Made by a program: the position numbers and the translations under genes | Shown: one piece after another, positions 43,089-52,736 of the stretch | Layout of the letters: each line of letters begins with the position of its first letter | Numbering within the stretch: the first letter of the stretch is position 1 | Notes under the pieces: generated by a model | What the model was told of the DNA's origin: nothing | Database searches by the model: none | Seen by the model: the letters and a program-made list of their open reading frames with translations, nothing else | DNA from: an uncultured Parabacteroides sp. | GTDB lineage: Bacteria; Bacteroidota; Bacteroidia; Bacteroidales; Tannerellaceae | NCBI GenBank assembly: GCA_900541965.1 | Contig: UQLN01000015.1 | Coordinates: 1 to 64,000 of the forward strand | Direction of reading: 5' to 3' | Length of the DNA stretch: 64,000 nt

Positions 43089-44117
43089 ATGATTCGATTC
43101 AGTAAGATATTTCTTTATAGTACCCTGCTTATCCTGTTGGTATGGCAACTGCCCTGGTGCTATGCTTTCCTTACGGCAAAACCGGCAACTGCGCCTTTTA
43201 TATTATACAGTCCCATCATCGACGACTTTATCGTTACCCAAAAGAAAGGGGATAAAAATGTGGTTCGCTTCGACCTGAAAGACCGTGAATATACACAGAA
43301 GGATGTGGATAGCCTGCTTCCTACTTTCTTTATGCGCCAACTGGTTGCCGACGAACGTTTCCCGGATACCTTGCTGGGCGTTCCTGTCAGCCCGAAGGAG
43401 GTACAGCATGCTTCGTTCACGTTCCGCAGCACGCCTTCTACGGTTAATGTCCCGCAAACGGGGATTTATTTTCTGTTGGAATCCATGTCTAAACGTGTGG
43501 ATCTGGAAATGCCGGACGATGCTTTCCGGTTTACGAAAAACGGTATCGAGTTTATTAATATGAATACTAATACGGTAGATACGGAAAAAAGCACCTTGTT
43601 TACGGATATGCTGAACAAGAAAGGGTTTGCTTTTCCCGCCCTTCGTGCATCGGGTAATCCTACTACCCGCAAGGAGTATGATGAAGGCTATCTGGTACTG
43701 GATGCCAACCGCCGTCTGTTCCATTTAAAACAGACACAGGGACGTCCGTATGTAAAAGCCATCGACCTGCCGGAAGGGGTTGTTGCGGACTGGGTATTTA
43801 TAACCGAGTTCAGGAACCGGAAGACACTGGGGTTCCTTTGCGATACGGAACACCGTTTTTATGTTATCGAACGCGATGGTACCATAGTGAAAGCGGCTAT
43901 CCCCGGATTTGACCCGGCGAAAGACGGGATTACTATCTTCGGAAACCTTTTCGACTGGACGGTAAAAGTCAGCAAAGAGAAGGAGGATCATTTCTATGCC
44001 TTGCGTGCTTCAGACTATTCCTTGATAAAGGAGTATTCCTTGCCTAATGAGAGCAAGGAAATACCGGGATTGTCTTTCACTTCCCCGAATGATAAATTTG
44101 TCCGTCCGAGGTTCTGA
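43089..44117 (+). CDS. DUF4857 protein, last gene of the operon
   Basis: 342 aa. One N-terminal membrane helix (SKIFLYSTLLILLVWQLPWC) and a long extracytoplasmic domain with GDKNVVRFDLKDREYTQKDV, FRFTKNGIEFINMNTNTVDT and WVFITEFRNRKTLGFLCDTE. It matches proteins annotated DUF4857, which follow ABC genes in the same type of operon; it may be an accessory subunit of the transporter. It lies 26 bp after the permease gene. Confidence 0.8.
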   Translation: MIRFSKIFLYSTLLILLVWQLPWCYAFLTAKPATAPFILYSPIIDDFIVTQKKGDKNVVRFDLKDREYTQKDVDSLLPTFFMRQLVADERFPDTLLGVPVSPKEVQHASFTFRSTPSTVNVPQTGIYFLLESMSKRVDLEMPDDAFRFTKNGIEFINMNTNTVDTEKSTLFTDMLNKKGFAFPALRASGNPTTRKEYDEGYLVLDANRRLFHLKQTQGRPYVKAIDLPEGVVADWVFITEFRNRKTLGFLCDTEHRFYVIERDGTIVKAAIPGFDPAKDGITIFGNLFDWTVKVSKEKEDHFYALRASDYSLIKEYSLPNESKEIPGLSFTSPNDKFVRPRF

Positions 44118-44128
44118 CAGGCGAGAAA

Positions 44129-44231
44129 TTGACACGGCTTCAATCACTCGGTTGACACATCGTCAATCGCCCAGTTGAAGCTCCGTCAATCACTCGGTTG
44201 AAACCGTGTCAATCACCCGGTTGACACGGCT
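44129..44231 (+). repeat. Four 23-bp direct repeats with internal palindromes
   Basis: Copies start at 44140, 44163, 44186 and 44209, exactly 23 bp apart. Each contains TCAAtcnCycrGTTGA, an imperfect palindrome with TCAA and TTGA ends. The outer parts also pair: TTGACACGG at 44129-44137 with CCGTGTCAA at 44204-44212. The array fills most of the 166-bp gap between the DUF4857 gene and the oxidoreductase gene. Confidence 0.7.
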
Positions 44232-44283
44232 CCCGTAAACAGCCTATCCATTTTTGTTATATATTTACGGTATAAATTAAAAA

Positions 44284-45351
44284 ATGGATTTTATGAAAAA
44301 GATAAAGACAGGCCTCGCCTCATTCGGAATGTCCGGACAGATATTCCATGCCCCTTTCATCAGTACCCATCCGGGATTCGAACTGGCAGCTATCACGGAA
44401 CGCAGTAAAGAACTATCCAAAGAACGGTATCCGGCAGCACAGATTGTCCGCTGTGTGGAAGAACTGGTCAACATCAAAGACTTGGAACTCGTTGTGATAA
44501 ATACGCCGGACAGTACCCATTACGAATACGCCCGCCTCGCCCTGAATGCCGGCAAACATGTAATTGTGGAAAAGCCTTTTACCACCACCGTAGAGCAAGG
44601 AGAAGAACTAACGGCCCTTGCCCGGCAAAAAGGGCTTATGCTTAGTATCTACCAGAATCGCCGTTGGGACTCCGACTTTCTGACGGTAAAAGAGGTCATC
44701 GACAAAGGCCTGACCGGACGGTTGGTCGAGTTTGAATCTACCTTCCCCCGTTTCCGCAACTTTATCAAACCCGGAACCTGGAAAGAAACAGGCAAACAGG
44801 GAGGCGGCATTACCTATAATTTAGGAGCACATTTAATAGACCAGGCAGTACAACTGTTCGGTATGCCTGAAGCTCTGTTTGCAGACACCGGCATCCTGCG
44901 CGATGGCGGTATGGTAGACGATTATTTCATCATCCACCTTCTCCGTTGCCAGAAAGCCCCGGATATAAAAATTACCCTGAAAGCGAGCTATCTGATGTGT
45001 GAATTGGAACCCCGCTTCGTATTGCACGGCACAAGCGGCTCCTTTGTAAAATACGGGCTCGACCGTCAGGAGGCGGACCTTACTGCTGGTATTATGCCGG
45101 ATACTCCGCACTGGGGCGAAGAAGACGAAGCTATCTGGGGCACGCTTCATACCAAAATAGACGGAGTAGATACCCGCTACAAGTACCCAAGCCTGAAAGG
45201 GAATTACGCCGGTTTTTATACTAACATCTACGAATACCTCCGCAACAACCGGCCATTGGATGTAAAACCGGAAGATATCCTGAATGTCATCCGTTTAATA
45301 GAAGCCGCCCACCAGAGTAGCCGGGAGAAAAGGGTGATAGCCTTAGGATAG
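44284..45351 (+). CDS. Gfo/Idh/MocA-family oxidoreductase
   Basis: 355 aa. Rossmann-type N-terminus (KTGLASFGMSGQIFHAPFIS) and EKPFTTTVEQGEELTALARQ with the conserved EKP Lys. The C-terminal domain carries GGGITYNLGAHLIDQAVQLFG and QSSREKRVIAL. It would oxidise or reduce a sugar-like substrate with NAD(P). A start at the Met at 44296 is equally possible. The gene stands alone; its substrate is unknown. Confidence 0.92.
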   Translation: MDFMKKIKTGLASFGMSGQIFHAPFISTHPGFELAAITERSKELSKERYPAAQIVRCVEELVNIKDLELVVINTPDSTHYEYARLALNAGKHVIVEKPFTTTVEQGEELTALARQKGLMLSIYQNRRWDSDFLTVKEVIDKGLTGRLVEFESTFPRFRNFIKPGTWKETGKQGGGITYNLGAHLIDQAVQLFGMPEALFADTGILRDGGMVDDYFIIHLLRCQKAPDIKITLKASYLMCELEPRFVLHGTSGSFVKYGLDRQEADLTAGIMPDTPHWGEEDEAIWGTLHTKIDGVDTRYKYPSLKGNYAGFYTNIYEYLRNNRPLDVKPEDILNVIRLIEAAHQSSREKRVIALG

Positions 45352-45467
45352 TTTTTGGCATGGCCGTGCCTCACGGTACAAATTCCGGCGGAAACCGGAA
45401 CATATTCCGATTCTCCGATAAAGCGAAGAAATTTATCGATGAAACACAGGATAATGGATTTTTATTG

Positions 45468-45475
45468 TAATTTTG
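45468..45475 (+). promoter_or_regulatory. -7 element of glyA
   Basis: TAATTTTG fits TAnnTTTG and lies about 54 bp before the glyA start codon. The -33 element is not clear. Confidence 0.4.
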
Positions 45476-45529
45476 CATCAATCCTGTTATTTGAAAGGGA
45501 GTTCATTACTATAATTAATTCTATACGGA

Positions 45530-46810
45530 ATGAAAAGAGACAATATCATTTTCGACATCATTGAGAAGGAACATCAACGCCAGTTGAAAGGCATCGAATT
45601 GATTGCTTCCGAAAACTTTGTAAGCGACCAGGTAATGCAAGCCATGGGTAGCTGTCTGACAAACAAATACGCAGAAGGTTATCCCGGCAAACGCTATTAT
45701 GGTGGTTGTGAAGTTGTTGACCAGAGCGAAACTATCGCTATCGAACGCTTGAAACAAATCTTCAACGCAGAATGGGCCAACGTACAGCCCCACTCCGGTG
45801 CACAAGCTAACGCAGCCGTATTTTTAGCCGTTTTAAATCCGGGTGATACTTTCCTCGGACTGAACCTGGCACATGGCGGACACCTTTCTCACGGTTCTCC
45901 TGTAAACAGTTCGGGTATCCTGTACAAAGCAACCGAATATAATGTAAAAGAAGATACCGGACGTGTAGACTACGACCAGATGGAAGAAGTGGCATTGCGC
46001 GAAAAACCGAAATTGATTGTCGGCGGCGGTTCTGCTTATTCACGTGAATGGGATTACAAACGTATGCGCGAAATCGCAGACAAGGTGGGTGCTTTGCTGA
46101 TGATCGACATGGCTCACCCTGCCGGTTTGATTGCTGCCGGTTTGCTAAATAACCCGCTCGAATATGCGCATATCGTAACATCTACAACTCATAAAACTTT
46201 GCGCGGCCCGCGTGGTGGTATTATCCTGTTGGGTAAAGATTTCGAAAATCCCTGGGGAAAGAAAACGCCAAAAGGCGAAATCAAAAAGATGTCCCAGTTA
46301 TTGGATTCTGCCGTATTCCCGGGTATCCAGGGTGGTCCGCTGGAACACGTAATTGCTGCTAAAGCGGTTGCTTTCGGCGAAGCATTGGAACCGGAATATA
46401 AAACATACCAAGCTCAGGTTAAGGCGAATGCTGCTGCTATGGCACAAGCATTTATTGACAAGGGATACAAAATCATTTCCGATGGTACCGACAACCACAG
46501 CATGCTGATAGACCTGCGCAAGAAATTCCCTGAACTGACAGGTAAAGTTGCAGAAAAAGCATTGGTTGCTGCCGATATCACAGTAAACAAAAATATGGTT
46601 CCTTTCGACAGCCGTTCCGCATTCCAGACTTCAGGAATCCGTGTCGGTACTCCGGCTATCACGACACGTGGTGCCAAAGAACCGTTGATGGCTGAAATCG
46701 TTGAAATGATCGACACTGTTTTATCCGCTCCCGAATGCGACAAGACAATCTCTTCCGTTCGCGAAAAAGTAAATAGTATCATGAAAGAATATCCGATCTT
46801 CGCTTGGTAA
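45530..46810 (+). CDS. glyA: Serine hydroxymethyltransferase
   Basis: 426 aa, normal length. Exchanges serine with glycine and loads tetrahydrofolate with a one-carbon unit, using pyridoxal phosphate. The PLP Lys lies in TSTTHKTLRGPRGG. Other signature blocks are LIASENFVSDQVMQAMGSCL, YAEGYPGKRYYGGCEVVDQS, NVQPHSGAQANAAVF and LMIDMAHPAGLIAAGL. It is cytosolic and appears to be a single-gene unit. Confidence 0.98.
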   Translation: MKRDNIIFDIIEKEHQRQLKGIELIASENFVSDQVMQAMGSCLTNKYAEGYPGKRYYGGCEVVDQSETIAIERLKQIFNAEWANVQPHSGAQANAAVFLAVLNPGDTFLGLNLAHGGHLSHGSPVNSSGILYKATEYNVKEDTGRVDYDQMEEVALREKPKLIVGGGSAYSREWDYKRMREIADKVGALLMIDMAHPAGLIAAGLLNNPLEYAHIVTSTTHKTLRGPRGGIILLGKDFENPWGKKTPKGEIKKMSQLLDSAVFPGIQGGPLEHVIAAKAVAFGEALEPEYKTYQAQVKANAAAMAQAFIDKGYKIISDGTDNHSMLIDLRKKFPELTGKVAEKALVAADITVNKNMVPFDSRSAFQTSGIRVGTPAITTRGAKEPLMAEIVEMIDTVLSAPECDKTISSVREKVNSIMKEYPIFAW

Positions 46811-46826
46811 GATCAGACTTCATACA

Positions 46827-46890
46827 AAATGGAAAATTGGGAGTTGGCGGCTTTGCATCAGGCAGGGTTCCGGTTTCTGGTTTTCCATTT
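46827..46890 (+). terminator. Possible terminator of glyA
   Basis: AAATGGAAAA (46827-46836) and TTTTCCATTT (46881-46890) pair perfectly but with a 44-nt loop; the loop holds GC-rich sequence that may fold, and TTCTTTATTA follows. The AT-rich stem makes it uncertain. Confidence 0.4.
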
Positions 46891-46932
46891 TTCTTTATTA
46901 TTAAACACCAATTATTAATCATCATTATCTAA

Positions 46933-49281
46933 ATGAAAAAGCTTGTTTCCATGTGTGCTGGCGCAGCACTTTGTATACTTGCGTCATGTAGCGAAGGAAC
47001 GGTTAAAGAGATGCCTTACAATCAGGGTATCAATGTAATTCCTACGCCGGTAAGCCTCGTGCAAAACGAGGGTAGTTTCAAACTAAACAAAAACACAGTT
47101 ATCTCTGCTCCTACTCCTGAAGTAAAAACCGTTGCCGAATTTTTTGCATCCAAAATCAATACGGCAACCGGCTACAATGTAACGGTAAGCGACAAATCCG
47201 CATCCAATGGCATTGCCCTTATGCTGGACAACCTGCTGGATGTAAACAATGAAGGGTATACGCTGGATGTTACCACCGATGGTGTTACTGTCAAAGCAAA
47301 AACTCCGCAGGGTTTATTCTATGGTATGCAAACGTTCATGCAATTGCTTCCTGCCGAAATCGAAAGCCCTGTAATTGTAAAAGACATTGCATGGAATGCT
47401 CCTTGCGTGACGGTAAAAGACGAACCCCGTTTCGGTTACCGTGGTATCATGCTGGACCCATGCCGCCATTTTATCCCGGTTGAAAATGTAAAGAAACAAC
47501 TGGATGTACTGGCATTGTTCAAAATTAACCGCATGCACTGGCACCTGACAGACGACCAGGGATGGCGTGTGGAGATCAAGAAGTATCCGAAACTGACTGA
47601 AATCGGTTCCAAACGTATCGATGGAGAAGGTACCGAATACGGTGGTTTCTATACACAAGACCAGATTAAAGAAATCGTTCAGTATGCAGCAGACCGCTTC
47701 ATCACGGTAATTCCAGAAATCGAACTTCCGGGCCACGAAATGGCAGCTATTGCAGCTTATCCTGAACTGTCCTGCAAAGGTGAACAGGGAACTCCGCGTA
47801 TTATCTGGGGGGTTGAAGACATCGTAATGTGTGCGGGAAAAGAAGAAACATTCCATTTCCTGGAAGATGTAATAGACGAAGTCGCTCCATTGTTTCCCAG
47901 CGAATACTTCCATATAGGAGGCGACGAATGTCCGAAAATCAGTTGGAAGAACTGTCCGCTTTGCCAGAAACGTATCAAAGAAGAAGGCCTGAAGGGCGAC
48001 AAGGAACATTCTTCCGAAGAAAAGCTGCAAAGTTATTTCGTACAACGGATGGAAAAATACCTGGCTGAAAAGCATGGAAAGAAAATTATCGGTTGGGACG
48101 AAATTCTCGAAGGTGGCCTGGCTCCTACTGCTACCGTTATGTCATGGCGCGGAGAAGCCGGTGGTATCGCCGCAGCTAATATGGAACACGATGTAATTAT
48201 GACTCCGGGTTCAAACGGTATGTACCTCGACCAATACCAGGGAGACTATAAAATCGAACCGGTTACCATCGGCGGTTATGCTACCTTGGAAAAAGTGTAC
48301 AATTACAACCCGACCCCTGATACGCTGGTTGCAGCCGGTAAGGACAAATACATCCAGGGTGTACAATGCAACATCTGGTCCGAATATATGTACAATACAG
48401 ACATTATGGAATACCGTATCTATCCGCGTATCCTGGCTTTGTCTGAAATTGCATGGTCGCCGTTAAACCGCAAAGATTATAAAGATTTCGAACGTCGCCT
48501 GGACAATGCACTGGTTCGTCTGGATGCCCACAACATCAACTACCATATTCCTCAACCGGAACAGCCGAACGGCTCTTGTAATTTTGTTGCCTTCACAGAT
48601 AAAGCAACGCTTGAATTCAAGACGGTTCGCCCGATTAAGATGGTATACACTATCGATGGTAGCGAACCGACTCCGGAATCGACCGTATATTCCGCTCCTA
48701 TCGAGTTTACAGAATCAGGTGTATTGAAAATCCGTTCCGTATTACCTTCCGGCAAGATGAGCAAAGTTCGTACCATCACTGTAGAAAAACAGGAGTTCGC
48801 TCCTGCCAAAGAAGTGGCTAAAACAACTCCGGGCTTACAAATGGAAGTAACAGACGGCATGTTCCTGAACACAGACCAGATGAAGGAAGCCAAAGAGTGG
48901 AAAAAGTCCGTGATAAAAGACCTGCGCGATTTGACACGTGTTGTTAAGACAGACGAATCCATGCGTGGTGTTAAACAGTATGCGGCTGTAGCAACTGGTT
49001 ACGTAAATGTCCCGGAAGACGGAGTTTATTATATTTCTTCCGATAACGAAGAAGTATGGATTGACGGTAAACTGCTTATCAACAACAGCGGCGAAGTGAA
49101 ACGTTTCTCCCGTCATGATACTTCTATCGCACTGGGTAAAGGTTTACACGAAATCAAAGTGGTATTCTTAGGACATATTATCGGCGGCTGGCCTTCCAAC
49201 TGGAACGACGGTAGCGTAAAATTACGTAAAGCCGATACGGATAAGTTTACTCCGATTACGGCTGATATGCTGAGTCACTGA
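46933..49281 (+). CDS. GH20 beta-N-acetylhexosaminidase lipoprotein
   Basis: 782 aa. Signal MKKLVSMCAGAALCILASC with Cys19. A GH20b-like N-domain (about 30-150) leads to the catalytic TIM barrel: RMHWHLTDDQGWRVEIKKYP, IPEIELPGHEMAAIAAYPEL, catalytic Asp-Glu in FHIGGDECPKISWKNC and TVMSWRGEAGGIAAA. A fn3-like domain (TIDGSEPTPESTVYSAPIEF) and a PA14-like C-terminus (VPEDGVYYISSDNEEVWIDG) follow. It cuts terminal GlcNAc/GalNAc from host or dietary glycans at the surface. It is followed by a strong terminator. Confidence 0.95.
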   Translation: MKKLVSMCAGAALCILASCSEGTVKEMPYNQGINVIPTPVSLVQNEGSFKLNKNTVISAPTPEVKTVAEFFASKINTATGYNVTVSDKSASNGIALMLDNLLDVNNEGYTLDVTTDGVTVKAKTPQGLFYGMQTFMQLLPAEIESPVIVKDIAWNAPCVTVKDEPRFGYRGIMLDPCRHFIPVENVKKQLDVLALFKINRMHWHLTDDQGWRVEIKKYPKLTEIGSKRIDGEGTEYGGFYTQDQIKEIVQYAADRFITVIPEIELPGHEMAAIAAYPELSCKGEQGTPRIIWGVEDIVMCAGKEETFHFLEDVIDEVAPLFPSEYFHIGGDECPKISWKNCPLCQKRIKEEGLKGDKEHSSEEKLQSYFVQRMEKYLAEKHGKKIIGWDEILEGGLAPTATVMSWRGEAGGIAAANMEHDVIMTPGSNGMYLDQYQGDYKIEPVTIGGYATLEKVYNYNPTPDTLVAAGKDKYIQGVQCNIWSEYMYNTDIMEYRIYPRILALSEIAWSPLNRKDYKDFERRLDNALVRLDAHNINYHIPQPEQPNGSCNFVAFTDKATLEFKTVRPIKMVYTIDGSEPTPESTVYSAPIEFTESGVLKIRSVLPSGKMSKVRTITVEKQEFAPAKEVAKTTPGLQMEVTDGMFLNTDQMKEAKEWKKSVIKDLRDLTRVVKTDESMRGVKQYAAVATGYVNVPEDGVYYISSDNEEVWIDGKLLINNSGEVKRFSRHDTSIALGKGLHEIKVVFLGHIIGGWPSNWNDGSVKLRKADTDKFTPITADMLSH

Positions 49282-49317
49282 TGTAACTATTAATAAAGGG
49301 TAACCTTTTCCTATATC

Positions 49318-49367
49318 AAGAGGGGACAGAGATGATTTTATACACGCTCTGTCCCCTCTTTTTTATT
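49318..49367 (+). terminator. Strong rho-independent terminator after the GH20 gene
   Basis: AAGAGGGGACAGAG (49318-49331) and CTCTGTCCCCTCTT (49347-49360) form a perfect 14-bp stem with a 15-nt loop, followed by TTTTTTATTTTA. Confidence 0.92.
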
Positions 49368-49442
49368 TTATGCTTTTATCTTATCTTTCTGATAAAAGAC
49401 ACCTTTACTCCCCGAGTCAAAGACAGGAACTACAGCATAAAT

Positions 49443-50171
49443 CTAAAGCCCTTGTACCACCTCGGCAGATAAACCCGTACATTCTGCTATCATATCATCC
49501 GGCAGGCCTTTCTGTTTGAAATTGCGGGCTATCTCAATGGTTCGGTTATGTTCTTCGAGTGTGGAGAATATCAAATTACAAAGATATTCAAGTGTATTGT
49601 ATAGACGTTCCCTATTTTCTTTCCGCTGGTAATCCACATCAAAGAATGTGGAACGTTTGCGGTGCAATATCAGGTAATAGGTTCCGGCAGTAAGAAGCCC
49701 GACTATTATATCAATCGAGATATCCGTTCCCTCAAACAAACGCCTGTATTCTTCCATAGCTGCCTTGTAATGCTTCTCCCGGCTCCGTGCCATACGCCTT
49801 GTTGTCGGATTGTCCGCTTCGAGTTCCCATACCAACAAATGCTGCATGTCGGTATTATCATATAAGTAAATAGCCAGAGCCTTTAAGGTGCTTTTCAAAA
49901 GGTCTTCGCCGGCTTTATCCGTAGGATGTTCTTCATTAAAAAGGTCATGCAGCCAATAATCGGAAATATATGCGTACTTATCCAACAGTCGATCTATACT
50001 TCTATAGTTCTTGAGCAGGACGGACATTTGTATATCGGCTCTTTGCATAATATCCGTAAAAGATATCTGTGCCAAGCCTTTTTCACCTGCTAATTGCCGG
50101 ATAGCATCGAACACGTCTGCTTCCAGTTCGGCACGGGTACGGCGTATGCGTTTATTTTTTGGTTGTTCCAT
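49443..50171 (-). CDS. TetR-like transcriptional regulator
   Basis: 242 aa. An N-terminal TetR-type helix-turn-helix (VFDAIRQLAGEKGLAQISFT, DIMQRADIQMSVLLKNYRSI) is followed by a long helical ligand domain and a C-terminal extension with EIARNFKQKGLPDDMIAECT. The N-terminal block RRTRAELEADV is basic. It faces away from the immunity-gene island across a 356-bp gap; its targets cannot be told. Confidence 0.85.
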   Translation of the reverse strand: MEQPKNKRIRRTRAELEADVFDAIRQLAGEKGLAQISFTDIMQRADIQMSVLLKNYRSIDRLLDKYAYISDYWLHDLFNEEHPTDKAGEDLLKSTLKALAIYLYDNTDMQHLLVWELEADNPTTRRMARSREKHYKAAMEEYRRLFEGTDISIDIIVGLLTAGTYYLILHRKRSTFFDVDYQRKENRERLYNTLEYLCNLIFSTLEEHNRTIEIARNFKQKGLPDDMIAECTGLSAEVVQGL

Positions 50172-50527
50172 ATTATTTTTTCTATGTATGCAAAAATATA
50201 TAAAATTAAAATGAAATCTCCTTATTGTATGCTACAAAATAATTTTCAAGGTGTAGAATGAAAAATAATGCTACTTTTAGTAGGTTACACAAACAGAATA
50301 ATGTATTTTTATCGGCATATAAATATCTTATATTATTATAAATGAATTTATTTCACTGATTATCAACATTTATTTATTCTATTTTATATACTTTTTTATT
50401 GCTATATTAGTATAAAGAATATAGGACATGTTGATTTCCAACAAAATATATACATGAAAAATAGCAAACAAAAGAAAAGACGCAGTTAGCTGCCGGACAT
50501 CAAGAACAAACTAACAACAAGAACAAT
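50172..50527. other. AT-rich intergenic region
   Basis: 356 bp, very AT-rich, between the TetR-type gene and the first small gene of the immunity island. It should hold divergent promoters, but no clear -7/-33 pair, repeat or RNA gene was recognised. Confidence 0.35.
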
Positions 50528-50761
50528 ATGAAAAGAGCCTTTATTTACAAAGACGAGAAATCCCACAAATTCTGGTGGATTGATTATAGTGGTTGTTGCT
50601 TTGCCGTAAACTATGGTAAATACGGAAGAAAAGAACGTGGAATCAATGCGATCAAACGATTGCCTTTGATCGAGGGTATACCTTGGACTGAAAATGAAAT
50701 CCAGAGTCAAATGATAAAGGATCTCCAATCATTTGACGCAATCTCATTTTCTTTGGAATAG
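50528..50761 (+). CDS. WGR-domain fragment
   Basis: 77 aa. KSHKFWWIDYSGCCFAVNYG followed by KYG matches the first strands of a WGR domain, a fold in Bacteroides effector- or immunity-associated proteins. After KYG the sequence no longer follows the family (no GxxG block), and the protein is far too short. It is probably a truncated copy or a recombination remnant with a different 3' end. Confidence 0.55.
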   Translation: MKRAFIYKDEKSHKFWWIDYSGCCFAVNYGKYGRKERGINAIKRLPLIEGIPWTENEIQSQMIKDLQSFDAISFSLE

Positions 50762-50853
50762 TTCAAATGACGCAAAAACGTCTTTAGTTGAACGAAAAGG
50801 CCATAATGAAAAAACGAATATAATTTTACGTTATATACAACAGAACGAAGACA

Positions 50854-51330
50854 ATGGGAATATTCAAAATGCTTATAAATGAATTGTTGGGTACTAAGAA
50901 AGAATACGAGGTAAAAGATTTGGGTATCTTCACCTGTAAGGTTTGTAATTGGTATCAGGACAAACACTATACATGGAGTGGTATCGTACAATTGCCCTTT
51001 TATTCAAAGAAAACCATTATTTTAATGGAAGGGGATGCCTCTGCCCCATTACCCCAGCAGGTATTGGAATTACAAACAATACTACAAAACTGGAAATCAG
51101 TAATTACTAAATTGGATAGTATGTTGCCTAACGAAAGCAGGTTGGCACATAAAGAAGAAATATATGCTTCCTGGCAAGACACATTTTATCCTGATGCGGT
51201 AAATCCGGCCATACCATATACCGATGGTTGGGAAATAACATTTGTCAGAACAGATGATTTAAAAGATTATTTCGGCTTTATCTGGAAAAATAACGCCGTG
51301 CGGGATTTGACTTTAGAAGTAGGCGCATGA
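50854..51330 (+). CDS. Hypothetical protein of the immunity island
   Basis: 158 aa. I do not recognise the family with confidence; it resembles DUF2262/DUF6985-type immunity-like domains. Visible features are GIFTCKVCNWYQDKHYTWSG, IVQLPFYSKKTIILMEGDAS and DGWEITFVRTDDLKDYFGFI. Its size, acidic surface and position among other immunity-type genes suggest an immunity protein for an unknown toxin. Confidence 0.6.
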   Translation: MGIFKMLINELLGTKKEYEVKDLGIFTCKVCNWYQDKHYTWSGIVQLPFYSKKTIILMEGDASAPLPQQVLELQTILQNWKSVITKLDSMLPNESRLAHKEEIYASWQDTFYPDAVNPAIPYTDGWEITFVRTDDLKDYFGFIWKNNAVRDLTLEVGA

Positions 51331-51426
51331 TAAACTTCCAAAAAGACATTAAATGAAAGACTTAGAGAAAATAACAGCGGGATTCCGCTGTTAGCATAAC
51401 TTTACCAATTACATAAAAATGAAATT

Positions 51427-51684
51427 ATGGAAGCTATTAACAGCGAGTTTTTTAGTAGACTATGCAAAGAGTACGGATATTTATTTATTGCGGCAAGTGG
51501 ACTATTGTTTCTGCTTGGTGCCATTCTAAACTGGGATTGGGTACTGGAAGGCGACGGAAGAATGATGAATATCGCATGGGTTTCTCATAAGTTCGGAAGA
51601 ACTGTTGCTCGAATCTTGGTTGGAATCAGTGGAAGCGTTCTGCTTGTAATAGGAATTTTAATGTTCTTTTTAAGCAAACTGTAA
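51427..51684 (+). CDS. Imm17-like small membrane protein
   Basis: 85 aa with two hydrophobic segments, YLFIAASGLLFLLGAILNWD and ILVGISGSVLLVIGILMFFL, separated by a polar loop ending FGRTVARI. The NWDW...GR.xARi pattern is that of Imm17 family proteins, membrane-embedded immunity proteins of polymorphic toxin systems. No toxin gene is adjacent. Confidence 0.7.
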   Translation: MEAINSEFFSRLCKEYGYLFIAASGLLFLLGAILNWDWVLEGDGRMMNIAWVSHKFGRTVARILVGISGSVLLVIGILMFFLSKL

Positions 51685-51861
51685 TTCAGCCATTTCGTGA
51701 CAAATGAGATGAATGACAGTTCTAATTACAGAACATAAGGGCTTTTAAAAGCTGCCTGAGAAATTATGATGCGATTAAACGACTGATAGCGGATAGAGCT
51801 CCCCTGTGATCGATTATCCACCAGAGATTATTATCAAATAACAACAATAAAAAAGAAATAT

Positions 51862-52632
51862 ATGACAACATTAAATGACAGGAAGTGGATGGAAAAATGG
51901 GAAGCGGTAAAAGAGAAGACCGCTTGTCCTGTTGACCTGAATATGTATTTTGAGCAAAAAGAAATTGCAGGGAAAACGTTGGCAATAATGGACATCGGTT
52001 CTTGTAATTTGCCCAGCGGTAAGGTCTTGGTAAGAGATCCGTTGGTGTATCTCTCTAACCATAATGAACGTCCGTATTTCCTGACTGCTCCTACGGGCAG
52101 ATACCAGACTGAAATTTGTATAGTCAAATCAGATGGCGAGGATTGCGACCGCTATGCGGCTGTCCGTTTGCGCTTTTCTGAAAAACGAGCTGTTCGCTTC
52201 TACGAAGCATTAATCGGTAATGAGAACCTTGATACATTGGAAGATGGAGATTATTTTGGTTTTTGTGTCGATGCCGGACTTGGTTGTATCTGTGACGAGA
52301 TGCTCCACCGCATCTATTGTGATTGGGATGAACAATGGCGTAAAGACCATCCCGATGATAACCCTTACGATGGCTACTTTGCCTCTCTTTTTGAGGAGAA
52401 CTATCGCAACCATCCGGAGTATCAGCGCAAAGGTGGTGACTGGTTGAATTGGCAAATGCCGGAAACGGAATATCATATGCCCATTTTCCAATCCGGTTTT
52501 GGTGACGGAACTTATCCCGTATATTGGGGGATTGACGAGGATAGTGCTATTTGCCAATTAGTCATTCAGTTTATAGACATTCAACTGGCTTATGGCGAGG
52601 ATGTGGAAGAGGAATCAACAATTAATATTTAG
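51862..52632 (+). CDS. DUF4241-domain protein, putative immunity protein
   Basis: 256 aa. The DUF4241 core is visible as GKTLAIMDIGSCNLPSGKVL, VRDPLVYLSN, ERPYFLTAPTGRYQTEICIV, AAVRLRFSEKRAVRFYEALI and YFGFCVDAGLGCICDEMLHR. Family members are frequent in toxin-immunity and orphan-immunity loci. The C-terminal part contains DGTYPVYWGIDEDSAICQLV. No signal peptide. Confidence 0.8.
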   Translation: MTTLNDRKWMEKWEAVKEKTACPVDLNMYFEQKEIAGKTLAIMDIGSCNLPSGKVLVRDPLVYLSNHNERPYFLTAPTGRYQTEICIVKSDGEDCDRYAAVRLRFSEKRAVRFYEALIGNENLDTLEDGDYFGFCVDAGLGCICDEMLHRIYCDWDEQWRKDHPDDNPYDGYFASLFEENYRNHPEYQRKGGDWLNWQMPETEYHMPIFQSGFGDGTYPVYWGIDEDSAICQLVIQFIDIQLAYGEDVEEESTINI

Positions 52633-52736
52633 GAAAATGAAGTTTGATTTTAAACGGTAACAGACAACAATACCGTTTAATACGGCACATCGCCGGACGT
52701 TATACACAGAATAAATAATTAATAACATATACTAAT

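Noticed and set aside
34722..44117. Identifying the TonB operon as the XusABC siderophore system
   Set aside because: The receptor is followed by DUF4876 and DUF6850 proteins rather than the XusB/XusC layout, so the identity is not supported.
47314..48075. Long antisense frame within the GH20 gene
   Set aside because: Antisense shadow of a conserved enzyme; no domain or ribosome site.
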